Shown: positions 39,283 to 45,048 of the stretch, one piece after another
Layout: the number at the start of each line of letters is the position of its first letter
Position numbering within the stretch: position 1 is the stretch's first letter
Source of the DNA: JBAZHE01 sp964547855
Lineage (GTDB): Bacteria > Patescibacteriota > Patescibacteriia > Patescibacteriales > WJLG01
Assembly: GCA_964547855.1 (NCBI GenBank)
Contig: CAZJPG010000009.1
Coordinates: forward strand, 1 to 45,048
DNA: 45,048 nucleotides
Reading direction: 5' to 3'
Notes under the pieces: generated by a model
Database searches by the model: none
Told to the model about the DNA's origin: nothing
The model's input: the letters and a program-made list of their open reading frames with translations, nothing else
Made by a program: the position numbers and the translations under genes

Positions 39283-39291
39283 TGCTATAAT
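39283..39291 (+). promoter_or_regulatory. Extended -10 promoter candidate
   Basis: TGCTATAAT (TG at 39283-39284, TATAAT at 39286-39291), a perfect extended -10 without a clear -35. The transcript would have a leader of about 56 nt before the YbaK-like gene. Confidence 0.5.
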
Positions 39292-39338
39292 AATGAATAA
39301 GAAAAAAATAAAAAACTATTTTCATTTTTTTCAAGGAG

Positions 39339-39347
39339 TGATATAAT
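39339..39347 (+). promoter_or_regulatory. Extended -10 giving a possible leaderless start
   Basis: TGATATAAT (39339-39347) ends exactly 6 nt before the ATG at 39354, so transcription could start on the start codon itself. An AAGGAG at 39333-39338 would then be outside the mRNA; from the upstream promoter it would lie 15 nt from the ATG, too far for normal use. Confidence 0.45.
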
Positions 39348-39353
39348 AAAAAT

Positions 39354-40028
39354 ATGCCAAGTGGTAAGAAAAATATTTTTCCGAAAAAACTTTCTGCTTA
39401 TTTAAAAAGCAAAGGTCTTGATCCTAAAGTTTTGGAACACCGCACCGCTTACACGGCGATAGATGCTGCGAACACGTTGAAAAGAAAATTGAACGAGATA
39501 GTAAAATCTCTTTTAGTGAAGGCTGATGACTACTACTACATTGTCTGTCTTCCAGCTGATCACAATCTTGATTTCAAAAAGATCAAGTCAGCTATCGAAG
39601 GAGTGGCTGGTGGCAAAGTCAAGACATTGTTGATACCCGATGAGAAGACGATGTCCAAAGTCCTTAAGATCAAAAACGAAGGTCTTACAGCTTTTGGTGG
39701 ATTATATGAAGTTCCGGTCGTAGTTGAGAAAAAATTATCCAATTTAAAGAAAGCAGTGTTTTCATCTGGAAATTTTAACCATTCCGTTGAAATGGGAGTT
39801 AAGCAGTTTTCCAAGCTTGAAAATGCTATTTTAGCTAATTTCGGTATAAAAAAGAAGATAAAAGTAATTAACGTGCGTCCATCTTCATCTTTGATGAAGA
39901 AAAGCGCCGGCAAAACAATGGCTACCAAAAAGAAAGCCAAAAAGGCCGCCAAAAAAGTGACCAAGAAGGTCGCTAAGAAGGCTACCAAGAAGGCTGCCAA
40001 GAAAAAGGCTACCAAGAAGAAGAAATAA
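39354..40028 (+). CDS. YbaK/EbsC-type aminoacyl-tRNA deacylase-like protein with histone-like Lys/Ala tail
   Basis: 224 aa. Residues 1-165 match the YbaK/ProX editing-domain pattern: an N-terminal helix and YLKSKGLDPKVLEHRTAYTA, then ADDYYYIVCLPADHNLDFKK, the conserved AFGGLYEVPVVVEKKL segment, and FSSGNFNHSVEMGVKQF. The family hydrolyses mischarged tRNAs such as Cys-tRNA(Pro). The last 36 residues (from the internal Met189) consist almost only of Lys, Ala, Thr and Val in KKAxKK-type repeats, as in histone H1-like bacterial proteins; this could bind tRNA, rRNA or DNA. The tail could also be made separately from ATG 39918, without an evident ribosome binding site. Confidence 0.85.
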   Translation: MPSGKKNIFPKKLSAYLKSKGLDPKVLEHRTAYTAIDAANTLKRKLNEIVKSLLVKADDYYYIVCLPADHNLDFKKIKSAIEGVAGGKVKTLLIPDEKTMSKVLKIKNEGLTAFGGLYEVPVVVEKKLSNLKKAVFSSGNFNHSVEMGVKQFSKLENAILANFGIKKKIKVINVRPSSSLMKKSAGKTMATKKKAKKAAKKVTKKVAKKATKKAAKKKATKKKK

Positions 40029-40056
40029 TCAATAGATTACTCTTTTATCGAGGAGG

Positions 40057-40098
40057 TCCGCTCCAGCTCGTTTCCGGGCAGGAGCGGATTTTGTTTTT
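40057..40098 (+). terminator. Rho-independent terminator
   Basis: TCCGCTCC (40057-40064), 16-nt loop, GGAGCGGA (40081-40088), then TTTTGTTTTT. Ends the YbaK-like gene. Confidence 0.85.
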
Positions 40099-40132
40099 GT
40101 GGATAAAGCCTCTTTAAAAGGCCCGTATTTTC

Positions 40133-40141
40133 TGATAAAAT
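40133..40141 (+). promoter_or_regulatory. scpA promoter candidate with leaderless geometry
   Basis: TGATAAAAT (40133-40141) is an extended -10 whose last base lies 6 nt before the scpA ATG at 40148. It overlaps an 8-bp inverted repeat CGTATTTT/AAAATACG (40124-40144), which could instead be an operator or hairpin. Confidence 0.4.
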
Positions 40142-40147
40142 ACGAAT

Positions 40148-40894
40148 ATGATCAATGTGAAGCTGGAAAAGTTCGAAGGTCCGTTGTCTTTGTTGTTAAA
40201 GATGATAGAGGCCGAGAAGATGGACATCACTGAAGTGTCTTTGGCTAGGATAGCCGATCAATATGTCGAGTATATAAAGGCTTGTCAGGCCATCGATCCA
40301 GAATTGGTGGCTGATTTTTTGGTTGTTGCGGCTAAATTACTTTGGATAAAATCTAGAGCTCTTTTGCCATATCTTTTTCCAGCCGAGGACGAAGATACTG
40401 GAGAGTTAGAACGCCAGCTCAAGATGTATAAGGAGTTTCTTGAGGCTATGAAGGGCGTTGAGGATATATTAAGAGAAAAACATTTTACTTTCTCTCCTGT
40501 CGGTCGTAATTTGCGCAAGATGATCGGGCAGTCGGATAAATTTTTCTCACCACCAAAAAAAGCTAAGGCAGAGGACTTAAAGAATATAATGGATGCATTT
40601 TTGTTATCTAAGGCCAAGCAACTCGTAGTTCTTGAAGAAAAGGTAATAGAGAGGCAAGTAAGCATCGAAGAGCGGATATTGCACCTTCAAAGTGCAGTAT
40701 TTGAGCGTATAAAGGTTAGCTTTAAGGATTTTGTCGATCGCTCTGCTTCTAGGACGGATGTAGTGGTCAGTTTCTTGGCTATGCTTGAACTTATGAAGCA
40801 GAAATTGATAGATGTCGATCAGGAAAGCCTTTTTTCTGATATAATGATCAAGAAAAAAGAGGACATCAATCCAGATTTTAAAATATTCAATTGA
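40148..40894 (+). CDS. scpA: Segregation and condensation protein A
   Basis: 248-aa kleisin subunit of the SMC-ScpAB condensin. The N-terminal signature is FEGPLSLLLKMIEAEKMDIT, followed by ADFLVVAAKLLWIKSRALLP near residues 55-75 and the C-terminal winged-helix portion (VVVSFLAMLELMKQKLIDVD) that closes the ring on the Smc head. Length is typical. scpB follows directly; SMC itself is not in the window. Confidence 0.95.
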   Translation: MINVKLEKFEGPLSLLLKMIEAEKMDITEVSLARIADQYVEYIKACQAIDPELVADFLVVAAKLLWIKSRALLPYLFPAEDEDTGELERQLKMYKEFLEAMKGVEDILREKHFTFSPVGRNLRKMIGQSDKFFSPPKKAKAEDLKNIMDAFLLSKAKQLVVLEEKVIERQVSIEERILHLQSAVFERIKVSFKDFVDRSASRTDVVVSFLAMLELMKQKLIDVDQESLFSDIMIKKKEDINPDFKIFN

Positions 40895-40899
40895 TACTT

Positions 40900-41697
40900 A
40901 TGGACGCATTACTATCAAAAATAGAATCATTGCTCTTCATTTCAGGTCGGGCGATGTCCGTTCGCGAAATAGCTGATCTTCTAAAGGTCGAGCATGGGGA
41001 CGCAGAGGAGGGGTGTGAGAAGCTTTTGGTCTTAAAGAAAGAGTCTGGGTCTGGAACACAGGTTATCAGAAATGGCTCTAGTTTCCAAATGGTGACTTCG
41101 CCGGACAATACTGCTCTCATTCAAGAATTCGTTAAAGATGAAACGACCGGAGAGCTTTCTCGTCCATCTCTTGAGACCTTAACGATAATCGCTTATCGCG
41201 GTCCAATATCTAAGACCGATATTGATCGTATTCGTGGTGTTAATTGTGGCATGATACTGCACAATCTTTTAATGCGCGGCCTGATCGACTCTCGCGAAGA
41301 TAAAAAAAGAGAGGAAACTTATTATACAGTAACGTTTGATTTTATTAAGTTTTTAGGGTTAAATGAAGTGAAGGATCTGCCGGACTACGAGCGCCTCTCG
41401 GCTGACGACACTATTGATAGAATATTGGCTGATAATAGTGAAAAAAATGAAGAAATTGAACTTAGTGAGGTGGCGCCGGCTGCAGTTGGAATAAGTCAGG
41501 GTGACGAGCATTTAGAGGTAGAAGTCGCAAATGACGAAATGACCGACGAGCAAAGAGCTGCCGTTCTGACTGAGGCCCTTCATGAGATAGCTGAGACTAG
41601 TGAGAGCGAGACAGAGGATGAAGCCATTGAAGATATTGACGAGGATGATGAGTTTGAAGATGAAGAAGGCGAGGAGGAAGGAGACGAAGAAGAATAA
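40900..41697 (+). CDS. scpB: Segregation and condensation protein B
   Basis: 265 aa from ATG 40900; a TTG at 40891 overlapping the scpA stop is an alternative start. Two winged-helix domains are seen: LLSKIESLLFISGRAMSVRE and the central LSRPSLETLTIIAYRGPISK with DIDRIRGVNC, both family signatures. The last 75 residues are extremely Glu/Asp-rich (EDIDEDDEFEDEEGEEEGDE type) and probably disordered, longer than in typical ScpB. Co-transcribed with scpA. Confidence 0.94.
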   Translation: MDALLSKIESLLFISGRAMSVREIADLLKVEHGDAEEGCEKLLVLKKESGSGTQVIRNGSSFQMVTSPDNTALIQEFVKDETTGELSRPSLETLTIIAYRGPISKTDIDRIRGVNCGMILHNLLMRGLIDSREDKKREETYYTVTFDFIKFLGLNEVKDLPDYERLSADDTIDRILADNSEKNEEIELSEVAPAAVGISQGDEHLEVEVANDEMTDEQRAAVLTEALHEIAETSESETEDEAIEDIDEDDEFEDEEGEEEGDEEE

Positions 41698-41750
41698 TTT
41701 TTATTTTTTATGTCACTGATTATGTTTTAATGAACAGTGATAACTGTAAT

Positions 41751-42140
41751 ATGTCTTTAGAAAATCAAGAGCAAGCACCAGATCAAATTCATGTTGAAAC
41801 TGCTCATGTTTTGGATCCTGAACATATTTGGGGAGGGGAAGAGTGGGAGTGGAAGAACTGGGAGAGCGCCCACAGAGACATGAATGTAAAGGATTATAAC
41901 ATGAAACAGATGGAAGAGGCGGTTAGCATGAAGACCAGGGAAGCTTTTATGTCGGAGAATCGCCGTGAACCAGAGAATGATAATGAATTAATCCAATTTT
42001 TTGTTAACAAGGGTGGAGCGCGTTGGTTTAAACGTCGTTTTTTTCAGTATAGGAGCGATATGTTAGAGGAGGATATCGCTAGATACTATAAAAATAAATT
42101 CTGGGAAACAAAAGAAACGAATGATACTGCGAAAAAATAA
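41751..42140 (+). CDS. Small protein of unknown function
   Basis: 129 aa from ATG 41751; an in-frame ATG at 41730 would add seven residues but 41751 has the AATATG context seen in neighbours. It is rich in Trp (HIWGGEEWEWKNWESAHRDM) and charged residues, with a helical C-terminal half (FVNKGGARWFKRRFFQYR). No membrane segment or known motif. Its end overlaps the next gene start by 20 nt, which suggests coupled translation with the carboxypeptidase. A TCACTG/CAGTGA inverted repeat lies at 41713-41740. Confidence 0.65.
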   Translation: MSLENQEQAPDQIHVETAHVLDPEHIWGGEEWEWKNWESAHRDMNVKDYNMKQMEEAVSMKTREAFMSENRREPENDNELIQFFVNKGGARWFKRRFFQYRSDMLEEDIARYYKNKFWETKETNDTAKK

Positions 42141-43146
42141 TAGCTTCATAATTGGAGCAACGGTTTTGGCCGGTGTTCTTATATATTCTTTCTTCTCTTT
42201 AGACTTGCATTCAGCGGCGCTGGCGCAGGTCGATTTTGGTGAATTGGACAATGGTAAGGTCCTTGGCGTGTTTGAAGAAGTCAATCATTTGCCTTTAGCG
42301 GCCTATAATTATCTTCATCCAGAGAATTATTTGCCTTTATCCGAGGATAAAAAATATATTCCGGTTAAAAAAGAGGATTTGCCTTTGTCCGTAGATGCTT
42401 CATCAAGTCTTATTATGGATAAAGAGACTGGAGAAGTGCTTTGGTCGAATAATGCCGATCAAAAACGCCCGATCGCTAGTATTAGTAAGTTGATGTCTGC
42501 CTTAGTCTTTTTGGATAGCGTGCCTGATTGGACTAAGACTTATAAAATGAAAAAAAGCGATGTTCGTATTGGTGGCCGTGCCTATGTTTATGAAGGAGAA
42601 GAAATGACCATTGGTGATCTTTTTCATCTTGCTTTAGTGGCCTCGGATAATACGGCAGTCATAGCACTTACTTCTTCGCTTGGTCTTTCTGAAGAAGAGT
42701 TTGTCTCTAAAATGAATGATAAAGCCAAAGAGCTTGGTCTTGATGATACCCATTTCGAAGATGCGACCGGACTCGACGCTGGTAATGTTTCCACAGTCAA
42801 AGATGTGGCTAAACTGGCGAATAAGGCCTTGGTCAGGAAGGATATAAGAGAAGCGGTCTTAACCGATGAATATGAGTTCAATACCTTGGCTGGACGTAAG
42901 GTTAGGGCTGTTTCTACCGATGATCTTTTAGTTAGTTTTCCGGAGAATGGCTCAAAATTACTTGGTGGTAAGACAGGATATATTCCAGCCGCCGGATATT
43001 GTTTTGTTGGTAGTTTTGTTGATCACGAAGGCCATGGAGTCGTGACCGTAGTCTTTGGGGCAAAAACCATTAGTTCACGCTTTAAAGAGACTAAAAAAAT
43101 GGAAGATTGGGCCTTTTCTTCGTTCAAATGGGAAATTGCCAATTAA
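42121..43146 (+). CDS. D-alanyl-D-alanine carboxypeptidase (peptidase S11, PBP5-like)
   Basis: 341 aa. An N-terminal hydrophobic segment (residues 9-28, IIGATVLAGVLIYSFFSLDL) acts as signal or anchor. Penicillin-binding motifs are SxxK as SISK (S120, K123) after RPIA, SxN as SDN near residue 175, and KTG in LLGGKTGYIPAAGYCFVG near 284. The enzyme trims the terminal D-Ala of peptidoglycan peptides outside the membrane. There is no clear C-terminal amphipathic anchor, unlike E. coli PBP5. Consistent with the cell-wall ligase at the other end of the window. Confidence 0.93.
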   Translation: MILRKNNSFIIGATVLAGVLIYSFFSLDLHSAALAQVDFGELDNGKVLGVFEEVNHLPLAAYNYLHPENYLPLSEDKKYIPVKKEDLPLSVDASSSLIMDKETGEVLWSNNADQKRPIASISKLMSALVFLDSVPDWTKTYKMKKSDVRIGGRAYVYEGEEMTIGDLFHLALVASDNTAVIALTSSLGLSEEEFVSKMNDKAKELGLDDTHFEDATGLDAGNVSTVKDVAKLANKALVRKDIREAVLTDEYEFNTLAGRKVRAVSTDDLLVSFPENGSKLLGGKTGYIPAAGYCFVGSFVDHEGHGVVTVVFGAKTISSRFKETKKMEDWAFSSFKWEIAN

Positions 43147-43165
43147 GTCATAAGTAAGGTATAAT
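43136..43165 (+). promoter_or_regulatory. tpiA promoter
   Basis: TTGCCA (43136-43141), 18-bp spacer, TATAAT (43160-43165), overlapping the end of the carboxypeptidase gene. Predicted leader is about 46 nt with a TAAG/CTTA mini-hairpin around TTCGG before the ATG. Confidence 0.6.
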
Positions 43166-43217
43166 TTTAAAAAGGAGCTGTTGCTGAGCGCTAAGTTCGG
43201 CTTAAATATCAAATCAT

Positions 43218-43979
43218 ATGTCCAAAATCATTATTGGTAACTGGAAAATGAAGAAAGACTTGGATGCCAGTGTCGCCGATTCAGCTAAATTCGTCGAAGC
43301 ATTTAAGGATTTCGATAAAGACAAGGAGGTCGTTTTGTGCCCAGGCTTTGTCGCTTTGGCTGGCGTTGGACAAGCGCTTAAGGATTCTAAGATAAAATTA
43401 GGCGCCCAGGACGTCTTTTGGGAGTCTCAGGGAGCTTACACTGGAGAGGTCTCACCGTCTTCGTTGGTTCAGGCTGGAGTTAAATATGTGATCATTGGAC
43501 ATAGTGAGAGACGTAAATATCTTTTGGAGAATTATTCAATGATACATCAAAAGGTTCGTGCCGTTTTAGATACTCCTGGACTAATACCTGTAGTATGTAT
43601 CGGAGAAGAGAACGAGGATCGTAAGACCGATAGAAGGGATTTCGTGCTCTTAAATCAATTACAGCAGGCTTTAGGTGGTATAGACATAGTCGCAGCTGGA
43701 AAAGAGATAATCATAGCCTATGAGCCAGTTTGGGCCATAGGATCAGGGACTGTCATTGAGCCATCAGAGGTTACATATGCCCATAAGATAATAAAATTAG
43801 CCCTAGATGACATGTTCGGTATGAAGACGGTCATGGATGGTTTTAGAATAGTTTACGGCGGAAGCGTTTCTCCGTCTAATGTTTCTCAATTTTCAGGACT
43901 AGAGAATATGGATGGTCTTTTGGTCGGCGGGGCTAGCCTTGACGCTGCCGATTTCCGTAAGATTTGCGACGGTATTTGA
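43218..43979 (+). CDS. tpiA: Triosephosphate isomerase
   Basis: 253-aa TIM-barrel enzyme that interconverts dihydroxyacetone phosphate and glyceraldehyde-3-phosphate. Catalytic residues are visible: Asn8 and Lys10 in IIIGNWKMKK, His95 in VIIGHSERR, and Glu169 in AYEPVWAIGSG, whose loop closes over the substrate. The phosphate-binding C-terminal IVYGGSVSPSNV and LLVGGASL are intact. It is the only central-metabolism enzyme in the window. Confidence 0.97.
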   Translation: MSKIIIGNWKMKKDLDASVADSAKFVEAFKDFDKDKEVVLCPGFVALAGVGQALKDSKIKLGAQDVFWESQGAYTGEVSPSSLVQAGVKYVIIGHSERRKYLLENYSMIHQKVRAVLDTPGLIPVVCIGEENEDRKTDRRDFVLLNQLQQALGGIDIVAAGKEIIIAYEPVWAIGSGTVIEPSEVTYAHKIIKLALDDMFGMKTVMDGFRIVYGGSVSPSNVSQFSGLENMDGLLVGGASLDAADFRKICDGI

Positions 43980-44012
43980 TCTTGATAAAAAATAAGAGTT
44001 AAATTCTTTTTG

Positions 44013-44813
44013 ATGTATAACATAATACCATTAGTATTGATCTGTGTATCTTTGTTGGTGATTTTATTCGTAGTCGCTAGGAAATTCCCGGCTTTGGCTA
44101 ATTTAGACGTGGAAAATATGCCGGCGGAGAAGGAAGCTCGTTTTAAGGAGAAGATAGTCGAGAGTCGTTTGCATCGTTTTTTAGCCAGGTGGCGCGTTCG
44201 CTTGGCCAAGATATTTTCTTTTGCTGGTTCCGCTTTATCAAAGCTGTTTAAATGGGCATTCAATCGTCTTTCTGATATGAAGAAGAATTATGCGGCAGAG
44301 AAGACTCCGGCCACGGTCGAGGAAAAGACGGAGAAAGTGAAGGCTTTATTTATGGAGGGGGATGAGCTTGATAATAAGGAAGACTGGGAGGAGAAGGAGA
44401 AGGTTTTAATAAAGATAATTGGGCTTGAGCCGCGCAATCAAGAGGCTTTTAAGGATTTAGGTGATTTGTATTTCGCCAATAAGAAATTGGAGGAGGCTAA
44501 GCAGGCCTGGGCTCACGCCTTAAAGCTTTTAGACGAAGGGGAGGAGGCTAAGCAGGCAGATATATATTATAATTTAGCTTTATTGTATAAAGAAACTTCA
44601 GATATAGAAAGTTCTTTGGAGACCATAAAAATGGCTTCAAAAATATCGCCCAATAACCCTAGGTATCTTGACGCCTTGGTAGAAATAAGTATAATGAACA
44701 AAGATAAGGTTTCAGCCTCTGAAGGCTTCGATAAATTAGCCGAAGTGAACCCAGAAAATGGTAAATTACAGGATTTTAAAGAGCAGATAGAGGGCTTGTC
44801 AGAATCGATGTAA
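44013..44813 (+). CDS. Membrane-anchored TPR-repeat protein
   Basis: 266 aa from ATG 44013 (an in-frame TTG immediately precedes it). A single N-terminal membrane segment spans about residues 4-24 (IIPLVLICVSLLVILFVVAR). A basic amphipathic stretch follows (RLHRFLARWRVRLAKIF). Residues about 110-255 carry tetratricopeptide-like repeats: QEAFKDLGDLYFANKKLEEA, ADIYYNLALLYKETSDIESS and PRYLDALVEISIMNKDKVSA. Such proteins scaffold complexes at the membrane; the partner is unknown. It is 30 nt after tpiA and ends before a terminator and tRNA genes. Confidence 0.8.
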   Translation: MYNIIPLVLICVSLLVILFVVARKFPALANLDVENMPAEKEARFKEKIVESRLHRFLARWRVRLAKIFSFAGSALSKLFKWAFNRLSDMKKNYAAEKTPATVEEKTEKVKALFMEGDELDNKEDWEEKEKVLIKIIGLEPRNQEAFKDLGDLYFANKKLEEAKQAWAHALKLLDEGEEAKQADIYYNLALLYKETSDIESSLETIKMASKISPNNPRYLDALVEISIMNKDKVSASEGFDKLAEVNPENGKLQDFKEQIEGLSESM

Positions 44814-44854
44814 AAGGCTAATATATAATGGCAGAATCAAATATAGGCTTTTTT

Positions 44855-44875
44855 GCCGCCACAAGCGGCTTTTTA
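44855..44875 (+). terminator. Rho-independent terminator before tRNA genes
   Basis: GCCGC (44855-44859), CACAA loop, GCGGC (44865-44869), then TTTTTAAAA. Short GC stem with a T-run. Confidence 0.75.
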
Positions 44876-44887
44876 AAATAAAGCATT

Positions 44888-44960
<73 letters not shown>

Positions 44961-44986
44961 CATTTTCATTAAATTGAGAATCAAGT

Positions 44987-45048
44987 GGGTCGGTACCAAA
45001 GCGGTCAAATGGGGCAGACTGTAAATCTGCTGGCCTTGCGCCTTCGAA
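44987..45048 (+). tRNA. tRNA-Tyr (anticodon GTA), 3' truncated by window end
   Basis: Acceptor 5' strand GGGTCGG begins near 44987; D-arm with GCGG-TCAAAT loop; anticodon arm GCAGA/TCTGC around CTGTAAA with anticodon GTA; then a long variable arm (TGGCCTTGCGCC), as in class-II bacterial tRNA-Tyr. Sequence ends at the start of the T-arm (TTCGAA). Confidence 0.9.

Overview
The window reads as a chromosomal segment of a Candidate Phyla Radiation (Patescibacteria) bacterium. Evidence: the S10-spc ribosomal cluster runs S5-L15 with no rpmD (L30) between them, a known CPR trait; several ribosomal proteins carry Lys/Glu-rich extensions; many small lineage-specific proteins lie between housekeeping genes; and a DUF5671-type membrane protein is present. 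TGA serves as a stop codon (for example at 29220-29222 and 43977-43979), so the standard bacterial code applies and the UGA-Gly lineages (Gracilibacteria, Absconditabacteria) are unlikely. I cannot place it more finely.

Layout. 1-1190: 3' part of a Mur ligase (MurE-like). 1191-1654: a promoter and hairpin-rich leader ahead of rpoB. 1655-10041: rpoB, rpoC, rpmB and an M50 protease. 10170-11279: an isolated unknown gene with its own promoter and terminator. 11353-17025: the str-type cluster rpsL, rpsG, fusA, an unknown acidic protein, tuf, rpsJ. 17173-28165: a long ribosomal operon from rplC to rplO plus secY, apparently started by its own promoter and attenuator-like hairpin between rpsJ and rplC. 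28289-32615: two unknown small proteins, a Ca/Na antiporter, adk, map, ruvX and recO; the usual infA-rpmJ-rpsM-rpsK-rpsD-rpoA-rplQ block is not here. 32639-34964: a small accessory region with a SLOG/LSDAT-like protein, a frame-disrupted relative, a second adenylate-kinase-like gene on the minus strand, and a 52-residue protein. 35063-37094: a promoter, a compact T-box riboswitch and aspS. 37146-38203: an AT-rich membrane protein followed by palindromic repeats and a MITE-like element. 38204-44813: DUF5671 membrane protein, YbaK-like deacylase with a histone-like tail, scpA-scpB, D,D-carboxypeptidase, tpiA and a TPR protein. The window ends with tRNA-Thr(GGT) and a truncated tRNA-Tyr(GTA).

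Functionally this is mostly the transcription and translation core (RNA polymerase large subunits, about 24 ribosomal proteins, EF-G, EF-Tu, SecY, Map), with cell-wall, chromosome-condensation and glycolysis genes at the edges. The most interesting layers are regulatory: a short-leader T-box with a GAC specifier candidate in a hairpin loop; terminator-like hairpins between promoter and start codon for rpoB, rpsL and rplC; nearly universal absence of Shine-Dalgarno sequences before housekeeping genes but strong ones in the accessory region; and three start codons placed 6 nt after a -10 box, suggesting leaderless mRNAs.
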